Below, piece after piece: positions 1-8,079 of a DNA stretch of 64,000 nucleotides. The notes below the pieces were generated by a model. That model had not been told where the DNA came from. It saw nothing but the letters and a program-made list of their open reading frames with translations, and searched no databases. The translations under genes and the position numbers were made by a program. Where the stretch lies: assembly GCF_037026685.1 (NCBI RefSeq), contig NZ_JBANET010000001.1:186001-250000 (forward strand), read 5' to 3'. This DNA is from Orrella sp037026685. Its GTDB lineage: Bacteria; Pseudomonadota; Gammaproteobacteria; Burkholderiales; Burkholderiaceae_B. The number at the start of each line of letters is the position of its first letter. Positions within the stretch are counted from its first letter, which is position 1.

Positions 1-435
1 GCCTTCGGCGCCCTGCCCTTTTTTGTCATCGCCGGCATTGCCCTGGTGCGCCAGCTCAAGGCGCCTTCGAGCCGGCGCATCGAGCAGGTCCATGAGGCGG
101 TGGCCGCGATGTCCTGGCCTGTCTTCGCCGATGCCTTGCATGCCGCGTTCGAGCGCGACGGCTGCCAGGTGCAGCGTTGCGCCCAGGGCCCGGCCGATTT
201 TGCGCTGCGGCGCGGCCAGCATCTTGCGCTGGTGGGCGCCCGGCGCTGGAAGGCGCAGCGCGTGGGGGTGCAGGCGCTGCGCGAGCTGGCCCAGGCCGCC
301 CAGGCGCAACAAGCCCGCGAATGCCTTTATGTCGCCTTGGGCGAGGTCAGCGAACCGGCGGCCCGTTTTGCCCGCGAGCAGGGCATACAGCTGCTCGATG
401 CCGCGCAGCTGGCCCGGCTGCTGCCGCGCCAATGA
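1..435 (+). CDS. Mrr-like restriction endonuclease family protein, membrane-linked, 5' end missing
   Basis: The reading frame is open from the first base, so the N-terminus lies outside the window; 144 codons are visible. It begins in a hydrophobic stretch (FFVIAGIALV), probably the end of a membrane segment. The rest resembles the Mrr_cat fold: the segment 'DGCQVQ' would be strand 1, 'ADFAL' would carry the catalytic Asp, and 'HLALVGARRWKAQRVGV' aligns with the usual 'VQCKRW..VGV' strand. The family's Q-x-K catalytic pair is replaced here by G-A-R, so nuclease activity is doubtful. Many beta-proteobacteria carry such membrane-anchored Mrr-like proteins of unknown role. Function is inferred from fold similarity only. 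Confidence 0.6.
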   Translation, partial: AFGALPFFVIAGIALVRQLKAPSSRRIEQVHEAVAAMSWPVFADALHAAFERDGCQVQRCAQGPADFALRRGQHLALVGARRWKAQRVGVQALRELAQAAQAQQARECLYVALGEVSEPAARFAREQGIQLLDAAQLARLLPRQ

Positions 436-473
436 GATAATGCCCGCCTCTTTCCCGTGAGCCGGAGACCGTT

Positions 474-1592
474 TTGCAGCGCATCGACGACCCCAGGCAT
501 GACCGTGAGGTCGGCCAGGCCGATTCCACCCAGGACACCACCCGTATCGACGACACCCGCATCAGCGCGGTGCGGCCCCTCATCTCGCCGGCCCTGCTGC
601 TGGACGAACTGCCGCCCACGCCGGCGGTACTCGAGCTGGTCGAGCGCAACCGCGCCGCCGTCGCCGACGTGCTGCACGGCCGCGACGACCGCCTGGTGGC
701 GGTGGTGGGGCCCTGCTCCATCCACGACCACGGCCAGGCGATGGAATACGCGCGCCTGCTCAAGGGCGCGGCCGACCGGCTGGCCGGCGAGCTGCTGGTG
801 ATCATGCGGGTGTACTTCGAAAAGCCCCGCACCACGGTGGGCTGGAAGGGCTACATCAACGACCCGCGCCTGGACGGCAGCTTTCGCATCAACGAAGGCC
901 TGCGCCGCGCACGCGAACTGCTGCTGGAGATCGGCGAACTGGGCCTGCCCACCGGCACCGAGTTCCTGGACCTGCTCAGCCCGCAATACATCGCCGACCT
1001 GATCGCATGGGGCGCCATCGGCGCGCGCACCACCGAAAGCCAGAGCCACAGGCAGCTGTCCTCGGGCCTGAGCTGTCCGCTGGGCTTCAAGAACGGCACC
1101 GACGGCGGCGTGCAGGTGGCCGCCGACGCCATCGTCTCGGCGCGCTCGCCGCATGCCTTCATGGGCATGACCAAGATGGGCATGGCCGCCATTTTCGAGA
1201 CGCGCGGCAACGACGACTGCCACGTCATCCTGCGCGGCGGCAAGCATGGCCCCAACTACGACGCGGCCAGCATCGCCGCCAGCTGCGCGGTGCTGGCCAA
1301 GGCCGGCCTGCGCGAGCAGGTGATGGTCGATTGCTCGCACGCCAACTCCAACAAATCCCACCAGCGCCAGGCCGACGTGGCCCGCGACGTTGCCGCGCAG
1401 CTGGCCGCCGGCGAGCGGCGCATCATGGGCGTGATGATCGAAAGCCATCTGCAGGAAGGCCGGCAGGACCTCAAGCCCGGCGTGCCGCTGGCGCGCGGCG
1501 TGTCCATCACCGACGCCTGCCTGGGGTGGGCCCAGACCGAGCCGGTGCTGGAAATGCTGGCCCAGGCCGTGCGCGCGCGCCGGGGCGGCTAG
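474..1592 (+). CDS. aroG: 3-deoxy-7-phosphoheptulonate synthase (DAHP synthase), class I
   Basis: Catalyses the first step of the shikimate pathway: phosphoenolpyruvate plus erythrose-4-phosphate gives DAHP, in the cytosol. The 372-aa length is normal for the AroFGH class. Visible signatures are GPCSIHD (residues ~79-85), KPRTTVGWKGYINDP (~116-130, PEP and E4P binding), a GARTTESQSHR block and SGLSCPLGFKNGTDG. The start is taken as TTG at 474, preceded by GGAG about 9 bases upstream; no better in-frame ATG exists before the conserved core. It is monocistronic and converges with the ParB-like gene. The closeness to E. coli AroG suggests phenylalanine feedback, but the inhibitor specificity was not established here. 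Confidence 0.93.
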   Translation: MQRIDDPRHDREVGQADSTQDTTRIDDTRISAVRPLISPALLLDELPPTPAVLELVERNRAAVADVLHGRDDRLVAVVGPCSIHDHGQAMEYARLLKGAADRLAGELLVIMRVYFEKPRTTVGWKGYINDPRLDGSFRINEGLRRARELLLEIGELGLPTGTEFLDLLSPQYIADLIAWGAIGARTTESQSHRQLSSGLSCPLGFKNGTDGGVQVAADAIVSARSPHAFMGMTKMGMAAIFETRGNDDCHVILRGGKHGPNYDAASIAASCAVLAKAGLREQVMVDCSHANSNKSHQRQADVARDVAAQLAAGERRIMGVMIESHLQEGRQDLKPGVPLARGVSITDACLGWAQTEPVLEMLAQAVRARRGG

Positions 1593-1625
1593 GCCGCGCC
1601 GCGCCTGCCCACGCCGCCCGGCCGG

Positions 1626-2498
1626 CTAGAAAGGCGGGCCGGCCTCGCCGCCGCGCGCCTGCGCCAGGGCGATGGTCAGCTGCTGCACTTTCTTCTTGAG
1701 CTGGTCGCGCTCTTCGGTCATGCACGCCAGCGCGTGCGTCAACCGGGCGATTTCGACCTGCTCGGGCGTGGCGTCGGCAGGCAGCGCCGGCGGTTCGGGC
1801 GCGGGCTTGGGCTTGGCCGGCTTGCGCGCCTCGCGCAGCTGCTTGGCCAACTGGCGCAGTTCCTTGCCGCCACCGCTCGCCGCGGCGGCCTGCTCGGCCT
1901 CGGGCAACGCTGCCACCTCGGCCGCGGCATTGATGGAAATCATCCCCGCTTTCACCGCCTCGACCACCTCGGGCGCGGCGGATTTCTCGATTTTTTCGAT
2001 CTGCCCCAGCGTGGCGCTGCTGAGCCGCGCCGCCCGGGCCAGCGCCTGGCGGGTCAGCACGGCCTGGGCCCTGGCGCTGGGCGCCTGCGATGGCGGCTCG
2101 TCCGTGTCCCCGGCGCCGGCCTGGCCCTGGAGCGCGGCCGGCGCGGCCTGCGGCCCGTCCTGGGCCTGGCGGGCCCGGGCGGCCAGGATCTCCTTCTTGC
2201 GCAAGGCCAGCACGCCGCGCTGGTAATCGGACACGCTGCGCCGGCCCAGATGGTTGTCGATCATCCACAGATGCACGTCTTCCATGCTGCGAAACCGCGT
2301 GTTCTGCACCGTCTGGAAGGCGATGCCGTGCTTCTGGCAGATGCCGTAGCGGTTGTGGCCGTCGACCAGCAGGTCGCCCCAAAGCACCAGCGCGTCGCGG
2401 CAGCCTTCCTCGAGCAGGCTACGCTCCAGGGCAGCGTATTCGTCTTCGGTGAGCGGGTCGATATAGCGGCGCAGCGATTCGTCGATACGGATGGTCAT
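1626..2498 (-). CDS. orphan ParB/Spo0J-like DNA-binding protein
   Basis: A 290-aa protein starting at ATG 2498. The first ~60 residues contain a ParB-type nuclease/NTP-binding motif (LLVDGHNRYGICQKHGI, residues ~43-59). Next come 'DNHLGRRSVSDYQRG' (~82-96), a low-complexity linker, a probable helix-turn-helix stretch (TRQALARAARLSSATLGQIE), and a Lys/Pro/Ala-rich linker ending in a coiled coil (ERDQLKKKVQQLTIALAQA). It has no ParA partner and is not next to an origin, so it is not the chromosomal partitioning ParB. Such orphan copies occur as regulators or phage/plasmid remnants. Its upstream DNA is the 76-bp repeat array, which may matter if the protein binds locally. Exact function unknown. 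Confidence 0.7.
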   Translation of the reverse strand: MTIRIDESLRRYIDPLTEDEYAALERSLLEEGCRDALVLWGDLLVDGHNRYGICQKHGIAFQTVQNTRFRSMEDVHLWMIDNHLGRRSVSDYQRGVLALRKKEILAARARQAQDGPQAAPAALQGQAGAGDTDEPPSQAPSARAQAVLTRQALARAARLSSATLGQIEKIEKSAAPEVVEAVKAGMISINAAAEVAALPEAEQAAAASGGGKELRQLAKQLREARKPAKPKPAPEPPALPADATPEQVEIARLTHALACMTEERDQLKKKVQQLTIALAQARGGEAGPPF

Positions 2499-2554
2499 GG
2501 CAAGGCGACAGGCAAACGGATGAACAACCCGTAATGATGACACGCCTGAAAAAA

Positions 2555-2857
2555 CGCCCCCACGCTGCGCCTGCGGCTTGCTGCCCCCCGAGGGGGCCTT
2601 TTTGCCTTGGGACGGCCCGGCGGCAAAAAACGCGCCCACGCTGCGCCTGCGGCTTGCTGCCCCCCGAGGGGGCCTTTTTGCCTTGGGACGGCCCGGCGGC
2701 AAAGAACGCCCCCACGCTGCGCCTTCGGCTTGCTGCCCCCCGAGGGGGCCTTTTTGCCTTGGGACGGCCCGGCGGCAAAAAACGCCCCCACGCTGCGCCT
2801 TCGGCTTGCTGCCCCCGAGGGGGCCTTTTTGCCTTGGGACGGCCCGGCGGCAAAAAA
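2555..2857 (+). repeat. four tandem copies of a 76-bp terminator-like unit
   Basis: Units begin at 2555, 2631, 2707 and 2783. The first three are exactly 76 bp and the last is 75 bp (one C fewer). Each holds a GC hairpin (GCCCCC-loop-GGGGGC) followed by CTTTTTG on the plus strand, then TTGGGACGGCCCGGCGGCAA and an A-run. Units differ at only a few bases, so the array expanded recently or is kept homogeneous. A diverged copy in inverse orientation lies at 58609-58668, which makes this a dispersed genomic repeat. The array fills most of the gap between phoX and the ParB-like gene. Confidence 0.92.
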
Positions 2858-2885
2858 AAGGCCGCTGCGGCACGCAGCGGCCTTT
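2852..2885 (-). terminator. intrinsic terminator at the end of phoX
   Basis: A perfect 10-bp stem (GGCCGCTGCG, 2860-2869, paired with 2873-2882) has a 3-nt loop. On the minus strand it is followed by eight Ts (2859-2852), a strong rho-independent terminator for phoX. On the plus strand only TTT follows. Confidence 0.85.
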
Positions 2886-2912
2886 GCCCTGGCGGATCAG
2901 GCTAGGCGGGCA

Positions 2913-4976
2913 TCAGCTGCCCACGACGCCGCCGTCTTCCTTCCAGACCACCACGGTGGCCGAGCGGGGACGGCCGCCCGATTCCTCGGGCCACTTCGAG
3001 AAGGCCAGCGGATCGGTCTTGGCGCCCACGGCCGGACGGTTCGGATGCGAGCCGTATTCGCCGGGATGCTGCACGTTCACGAACACGTACTTGTGGTCGG
3101 GCGTGAAGGTGATGCCGGTGATCTCGCAGCCCGAGGGGCCCACCAGGAAGCGGCGGATTTCGCCGTTACCGGCGCCGGCCTGCGGGTCGGCCACCAGCAT
3201 CTGGTTGTTGCCCATGCCGGCATAGGCGCCGGTGTTGGAGAAGTTGCCGTCGGTCTGGATCCACAGGCGGCCGAACTTGTCGAAGGCCAGGCCGTCGGGG
3301 CTGTTGAAGATGTTCTCGGCCGTGACGTTGGACGAACCGGCGACCAGGCCGTCGCCCACCGTCGGGTTGCCGGCCAGCACGAACAGGTCCCATTCGAAGG
3401 TCAGCGCGGCGGCGTCGTTGCCGGTCTCGCGCCAGCGCACGATCTGGCCGTAGACGTTGTTGGCGCGCGGGTTGGCGTCATCGACGTTGGCGGCCGAGCG
3501 GCCCGAGTTGTTGGTCAGCGTGCAGTAGACCTCGCCGGTCTGCGGATGCACCGTCACCCACTCCGGCCGGTCCATCGGGGTCGCGCCCACGGCGTCGGCG
3601 GCCAGGCGCGCGTAGATCAGGATCTCGCCCAGGTCGGCGAAGTCGTCGGCCAGCGTGCCGCCGCCCACCTTCGGGGTATCCGGGCGCAGCGCGATCCACT
3701 GGCCGGTGCCCATCATGTCGCCGGTGGCCTCGCCCGCGTCGAACCGGGCCACGTACAGCGTGCCGGTCTCGAGCAGGTTGCGGTTGAGCATGGGGTTGCT
3801 CTCGTCGAACTTGCCGTCCGAGACGAACTTGTAGATGTAGTCGTTGGCCTGGTCATCGCCCATGTAGACCACCACGCGCTTGTCGGCGGCCAGGGTCTGC
3901 GCGGCGTTCTCGTGCTTGAAGCGGCCCAGCGCGGTGCGCTTCTTGGGCACCGAGTCGGGATCATAGGGATCGATCTCGACGATCCAGCCGAAGCGGTTGC
4001 TTTCGGTGGGATTGAGCACGTAGTCAAAGCGCGGGTCGTGGTCTTCCCAGCGGTAGCCGCTGCGATTGCGGCTGATGCCGTAGCGGCGCTGGGCGGCGTC
4101 GCGCTGGTCGCCGGCGGTCTCGGGATTGGTGGTGCCGAAATAGCCGTTGAAGTTTTCTTCGCAGGTCAGGTAGGTGCCCCACATCGTGAAGCCGTTGCCG
4201 CAGTTGTTGACGGTGCCATAGGAGCTCAGGCCCAACGGATCGGCGGACGTCTGCATCAGGCGATGGCCGCTGGCCGGGCCGGTCAGCTGCATGAGCGTGT
4301 TGATGTGGATGCGGCGGTTATAGCGCGAGGGCACCACCACTTCCCAGTTGCCGTTGACCAGGCGCACGTGCGCCACCGCCACCCCGTGGGCGTGCTGGCC
4401 CTTGCGCACCTGCTCCAGCGTCCAGCCGGCGCCGCCGGGCTCGATCCCGGGCGGGTAGAAGAATTCGTCGTTCAGGTACTCGTGGTTCATGACCAGCAAG
4501 CCTTCCGTACTGTTGTTCTCGTCGCCGAGCGGGAAGAAATGCATGCCGTCATGGTTGTCGCCGAACTGCAGGGCCTGCTCTTCGGCGGTGTTGGTGGCAT
4601 CGGGCTTCCAGGCCGCGGCCGCGGTCACCAGCGGATCGCCCCAGCGGCAGAACACGGCCGAACGGTAGCCTTCGGGCACCACGATGGTGTCGCCGCTGCT
4701 GGCGGCCACGGGTGCAAAGCCCAGCAGCGGGCCTGCGGGACCAGGCTCGTTGGGTTCGCCAGGCTGGTTGGGTTCGCCGTTCGAGGGCGGCGTGTCCTCG
4801 TCGTCATCATCGCTGCTGCTACAGGCCGCCAGGCCCATGCCCAGGAAACCGACCGCACCCAGGCCCAGGCCAGTCTTGAGAAAGCCGCGGCGTGCGCGTG
4901 CGCGTTCGACGATCTCATTGAAGGGAGTATTGCCGGAGGGATTGGTCGGGATGTCTTCGAGGTCGACGGAACTCAT
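2913..4976 (-). CDS. phoX: PhoX-family alkaline phosphatase, Tat-exported, probable lipoprotein
   Basis: A 687-aa DUF839/PhoX protein that hydrolyses phosphate mono- and diesters outside the cytoplasm; the family uses Ca/Fe cofactors. The N-terminus carries a twin-arginine motif (RRGFLK, residues 29-34), a hydrophobic stretch, then LAAC with Cys52, followed by SSSDDDDED and a Pro/Glu/Gly linker. This fits a Tat-translocated lipoprotein with an acidic tether. Family blocks include TCEENFNGYFG, GRFKHENA and MGDDQANDYIYKF. It is divergent from the UxpA-like lipoprotein gene, and a PhoB-box-like repeat faces it at 5161-5189. The proximity of the gsp cluster suggests that it is a T2SS substrate; that is inference. 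Confidence 0.9.
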   Translation of the reverse strand: MSSVDLEDIPTNPSGNTPFNEIVERARARRGFLKTGLGLGAVGFLGMGLAACSSSDDDDEDTPPSNGEPNQPGEPNEPGPAGPLLGFAPVAASSGDTIVVPEGYRSAVFCRWGDPLVTAAAAWKPDATNTAEEQALQFGDNHDGMHFFPLGDENNSTEGLLVMNHEYLNDEFFYPPGIEPGGAGWTLEQVRKGQHAHGVAVAHVRLVNGNWEVVVPSRYNRRIHINTLMQLTGPASGHRLMQTSADPLGLSSYGTVNNCGNGFTMWGTYLTCEENFNGYFGTTNPETAGDQRDAAQRRYGISRNRSGYRWEDHDPRFDYVLNPTESNRFGWIVEIDPYDPDSVPKKRTALGRFKHENAAQTLAADKRVVVYMGDDQANDYIYKFVSDGKFDESNPMLNRNLLETGTLYVARFDAGEATGDMMGTGQWIALRPDTPKVGGGTLADDFADLGEILIYARLAADAVGATPMDRPEWVTVHPQTGEVYCTLTNNSGRSAANVDDANPRANNVYGQIVRWRETGNDAAALTFEWDLFVLAGNPTVGDGLVAGSSNVTAENIFNSPDGLAFDKFGRLWIQTDGNFSNTGAYAGMGNNQMLVADPQAGAGNGEIRRFLVGPSGCEITGITFTPDHKYVFVNVQHPGEYGSHPNRPAVGAKTDPLAFSKWPEESGGRPRSATVVVWKEDGGVVGS

Positions 4977-5160
4977 GTGGATTCCTTGTCAGGTGAAAAA
5001 GGGAATCGCGGGCGCACCGGCCAGCCGCAAGCCGGCCGATACGCCCGCCATAGGACGCGCGACGGAAAGCGCAAGCCCCCGCGGGGCAAAGCATCGGTGG
5101 CGTTTGCCAGTGTCTTGCTTACGCTTTCCTATCGGACCGGTGCGATGGTAGGAAGCCTTC

Positions 5161-5189
5161 ATGACGTTCGCGTGAATGCGGGATGACCG
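5161..5189 (-). promoter_or_regulatory. candidate PhoB box facing phoX
   Basis: Read on the minus strand, three half-sites recur every 11 bp: CGGTCAT (5189-5183, 6/7 to CTGTCAT), CATTCAC (5178-5172, 4/7) and ACGTCAT (5167-5161, 5/7). An 11-bp repeat of CTGTCAT-like elements is the known PhoB layout. It lies ~185 bp upstream of the phoX start, which is rather far. The 4977-5298 gap holds this site, the opposite-facing site and no gene. Confidence 0.4.
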
Positions 5190-5228
5190 CAACCCTGCTG
5201 GTAAGCGACGCGGCATATGTGCAACAGG

Positions 5229-5246
5229 CAGCCATCTTTCTGTCAT
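5229..5246 (+). promoter_or_regulatory. candidate PhoB box upstream of the UxpA-like gene
   Basis: CAGCCAT (5229-5235, 5/7), spacer CTTT, CTGTCAT (5240-5246, 7/7), followed by AAAC. This matches the 7-4-7 architecture of an 18-bp Pho box. It sits 53 bp upstream of the ATG at 5299. Confidence 0.55.
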
Positions 5247-5298
5247 AAACGCCACAGAGAATCGAGCGCTCTTCGAGCCACCTTTCAAAAAACTTTCC

Positions 5299-7263
5299 AT
5301 GACTCCTGAACGCCGATTTCGACTGAATGCGTGCGCGCGCGCCATCGCCGCCTGCTCCCTGGCCCTTGCGCTGGCGGCCTGCGGCTCGTCCGACGATGAC
5401 GACGACGCGCCCGCCCCGGCCCCCGAGGTGCCTGCCGAACCGTCGCCGCCCGAACCCGAACGCACGCCCGACAGCCTGAAGCTCTCGCTGCTGGGGCGTT
5501 TCGAAACCGGCCAGTTCGACGTCAGCGCAGCCGAGATCCCCGCGTTCGATCCGGCGACCCGGCGCGCCTTCGTGGTCAACGCGCTGGCCGGTGCGGTGGA
5601 CGTGCTGGATCTGAGCGATCCGGCCAAGCCCGTGCGCGTGGGCGGCCTGGACGCATCCGCCATCGCGGCCGGCGCGGAAGTCAACAGCATCGCCGTGCAG
5701 GACGGCCTGATCGCGCTGGCCATCCAGGCCGCCAACAAGACGGACAACGGCTACGTCGGCCTGTACCGCGCCGACACGCTCGAGCCCATCGCCCACGTCG
5801 GCGTGGGCGCCCTGCCGGACAACCTGGTCTTTACACCCGACGGCAAGACCGTGCTGGTGGCCAACGAGGGCGAGCCCAGCGACGACTACCAGATCGATCC
5901 GGAAGGCTCCATCAGCATCATCGATGTCAGCGATCCGGCCAGGCCCACCGTGCGCACCGCCGGCTTCTCGGCCTGGAACGGCCAGGAACAGGCGCTGCGC
6001 GATAAAGGCGTGCGCCTGTTCGGCCCGAATGCGGCCGGCACCGGCCTTGCCAGCGCGGCGCAGGACCTGGAGCCCGAATACATCGCCGTCTCGCCCGACG
6101 GCGCCACCGCCTGGGTCACGCTGCAGGAGAACAACGCGCTGGCCAAGCTAGACATCGCCTCGGCCACCGTCACCGACATCCTGCCGCTGGGCTACAAGGA
6201 CCACGGCCAGCCAGGCAACGGCATCGACGCCAGCGACGATCCGGCCGAGCTGGACATCCGTCCGCGCCCCGGCGTGTACGGCATGTACATGCCCGATGCC
6301 ATCGCGGCCTACACGGCTGGCGGCAAGACCTACCTGGCCACGGCCAACGAGGGCGACGCGCGCGCCTGGGGCGAGGACGATCCGGCCTATTGGGCGGGCG
6401 ACCGCAGCAAGGGCTTCGTGGAGGAATTCCGCGTCAAGCACCTGGTGCACAACAGCGGCTTTGCCCGCCGCCGCGGCGACGACCTGGCGCCGCAGCTGGA
6501 TATGCTGGCCACCCGCGCCATCCTGAATCCCGAAGTGTTCGGCTATTGCGGGGCCAATACCGTGGCCAATGGCGGCACCACCACCAGCGGCGCCTGCCGC
6601 GACGATGCCGAACTGGGCCGCCTGCAGGTGACCTGGACACTGGGCTATCGCACCAATGCCGACGGCTCGCCGGTGTACTTCAACGCCAGCGGCGCCGAGG
6701 ATCCGGCCGGTTCCATCCTGATGTACGACAGGCTCTACGCCTTCGGCGCGCGCTCGTTCTCCATCTGGGACGAGGACGGCAAGCTGGTGTGGGATTCCGG
6801 CGACCAGTTCGAGCGCTACCTGGCCTCGGATGAATGCCGCGTCGGTCCGCAGCGCGACATTGCCTGCAAGACGTATTTCAATAGCGGCCACAATGAAGGC
6901 AATGCCTTCGACAGCCGCAGCGACGCCAAGGGCCCCGAACCCGAAGGCATCGAACTGGGCCGCATCGGCGAAAAGACCTTCGCCTTCATCGGCCTGGAGC
7001 GCATGGGCGGCATCATGGTGTACGACGTGACCGATCCGCAGGCGCCGGTGTTCGTGGACTACTACAACAGCCGCGTCGACTGGAGCACCCGGGATACCGC
7101 TTCGGTGGCCGCCACGGCCGGCGACCTCGGGCCCGAAGGCCTGAAGTTCGTGCCCGCCTCGCAGTCGCCCAATGGCCAGGCGCTGCTGATCGTCGGCAAT
7201 GAGGTCAGCGGTACGACGGCGATCTACAACGTCGAGCAGCTTTTCGCCCAGGCCGCCCATTGA
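5299..7263 (+). CDS. choice-of-anchor I domain lipoprotein (UxpA/phytase-like beta-propeller)
   Basis: A 654-aa exported protein. The start is taken at ATG 5299 because it gives a proper signal peptide ending LALALAAC (lipobox Cys28), followed by GSSDDDDD and a Pro/Glu-rich linker. The body shows repeated beta-propeller-like blocks ('VDVLDLSDPAKP', 'ISIIDVSDPARP', 'IMVYDVTDPQAP') and the typical end LLIVGNEVSGTTAIYNV of choice-of-anchor-I proteins. Relatives are annotated as phosphatase/phytase-like and, from memory, include UxpA of Pseudomonas putida, encoded beside a T2SS. The leader design matches PhoX (LAAC plus an Asp run). A good PhoB-box candidate precedes it. Enzymatic activity is not proven by any motif I can see. 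Confidence 0.75.
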   Translation: MTPERRFRLNACARAIAACSLALALAACGSSDDDDDAPAPAPEVPAEPSPPEPERTPDSLKLSLLGRFETGQFDVSAAEIPAFDPATRRAFVVNALAGAVDVLDLSDPAKPVRVGGLDASAIAAGAEVNSIAVQDGLIALAIQAANKTDNGYVGLYRADTLEPIAHVGVGALPDNLVFTPDGKTVLVANEGEPSDDYQIDPEGSISIIDVSDPARPTVRTAGFSAWNGQEQALRDKGVRLFGPNAAGTGLASAAQDLEPEYIAVSPDGATAWVTLQENNALAKLDIASATVTDILPLGYKDHGQPGNGIDASDDPAELDIRPRPGVYGMYMPDAIAAYTAGGKTYLATANEGDARAWGEDDPAYWAGDRSKGFVEEFRVKHLVHNSGFARRRGDDLAPQLDMLATRAILNPEVFGYCGANTVANGGTTTSGACRDDAELGRLQVTWTLGYRTNADGSPVYFNASGAEDPAGSILMYDRLYAFGARSFSIWDEDGKLVWDSGDQFERYLASDECRVGPQRDIACKTYFNSGHNEGNAFDSRSDAKGPEPEGIELGRIGEKTFAFIGLERMGGIMVYDVTDPQAPVFVDYYNSRVDWSTRDTASVAATAGDLGPEGLKFVPASQSPNGQALLIVGNEVSGTTAIYNVEQLFAQAAH

Positions 7264-7307
7264 CGGCAGTCCCGCCAGGTCCCCGGGGCCTGGCAAGGTG
7301 CGGCCCG

Positions 7308-7341
7308 CGCGCCGGGAAGGCCTGCCTTCCCGGCGCGTGGC
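7308..7341. terminator. bidirectional hairpin terminator between the convergent UxpA-like gene and gspC
   Basis: A perfect 13-bp stem (CGCGCCGGGAAGG, 7308-7320; complement 7325-7337) with a 4-nt loop, followed by TGGCTTTTA on the plus strand. It serves two convergent genes 80 bp apart. Confidence 0.75.
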
Positions 7342-7343
7342 TT

Positions 7344-7784
7344 TTACTGTTCCTTGACAAAGCCCGGCGAACCCAGCGCCGGCGCGGGCGGGGCCTGTAC
7401 GCGCTGCGTGGCGCCGTCAGCCAAGAGCACCACGCCGTCGGGCTGCACCTCGGCCAGCACCACGCCTTGTGCCAGGCTCTGGCCCACGCGATAGGCTTGC
7501 GGCGGCTGGCCGTCCACGCGCAGCACGGCGGTACCCTGCTCGCCCGCCGCGATCAGGCCCACGATGGCGACCTTGATGGTCGACGCCGTGGCGCCGAACC
7601 ATTGGGCCACCGGGCTTGCATCGGCCCGCGGCGGGGGCGGCGCGGTCAGCCCCGGCGGCAGCGCGGCGGGCCTGGGCGCAAGCAGGATGGCGCCCCACAC
7701 GCCCACGCCGGCGGCAAGGGCCAGCACGGCCAGGGCCGTGGCGGCCTTGACGGGATCGGGGCGGCGCAGGGGGAAAAAGCGCAT
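7344..7784 (-). CDS. gspC: type II secretion protein GspC, short form
   Basis: A 146-aa inner-membrane protein that links the T2SS assembly platform to the secretin. A short cytoplasmic N-terminus is followed by one membrane segment (residues ~13-33). A Pro-rich linker and the HR domain come next (FGATASTIKVAIVGLIA..., then 'GVVLLADGATQRV'). Typical GspC is 270-300 aa and ends in a PDZ or coiled-coil domain; that part is absent here. It is transcribed divergently from gspG. The same split layout (gspC facing gspG-N) is known in Burkholderia. Assignment rests on the HR domain plus context. Confidence 0.8.
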   Translation of the reverse strand: MRFFPLRRPDPVKAATALAVLALAAGVGVWGAILLAPRPAALPPGLTAPPPPRADASPVAQWFGATASTIKVAIVGLIAAGEQGTAVLRVDGQPPQAYRVGQSLAQGVVLAEVQPDGVVLLADGATQRVQAPPAPALGSPGFVKEQ

Positions 7785-7949
7785 GGCGGCTCGGGCACTT
7801 ATTTAAATATCAGGGAAAGACTGGCTGGTTATGATGCCCTGCGCAAGCGGCGCCACGCATGCATCGCCGCGGGCGCAGGCTAGTGCGCCGCGTGCATCCG
7901 TATGCCGCGCGGGGGGCGGGACCGCATACGGGTTGTCCCGAACACGTGA

Positions 7950-7967
7950 CCTACATATGACTGTCAT
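7950..7967 (+). promoter_or_regulatory. weak PhoB-box candidate in the gspC-gspG intergenic region
   Basis: A perfect CTGTCAT half-site at 7961-7967 follows CCTACAT at 7950-7956 (4/7) with a 4-bp spacer, and is followed by AAAATCGG. An isolated GTGACAG at 7995-8001 could serve the minus strand. The match is weaker than near phoX, but it repeats the same element in front of the secretion operon. Confidence 0.35.
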
Positions 7968-8079
7968 AAAATCGGTTGATCATAGCAGCACCGTGTGACA
8001 GTTAGACGTAGACGTTGTGACCTTATCCCGTGCCGCTACCCGGCCTTCCCGCCTTCCCCATTCCTTGCTTTCCCGCCCG

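Noticed and set aside
2555..2857. Tandem repeats as a CRISPR array
   Set aside because: Units are contiguous without variable spacers and there are no cas genes.
2607..5186. A very long plus-strand open frame opposite phoX and through the repeats
   Set aside because: It is a GC-rich antisense shadow of phoX joined to the repeat array; its protein has no family features and phoX on the other strand is clearly real.
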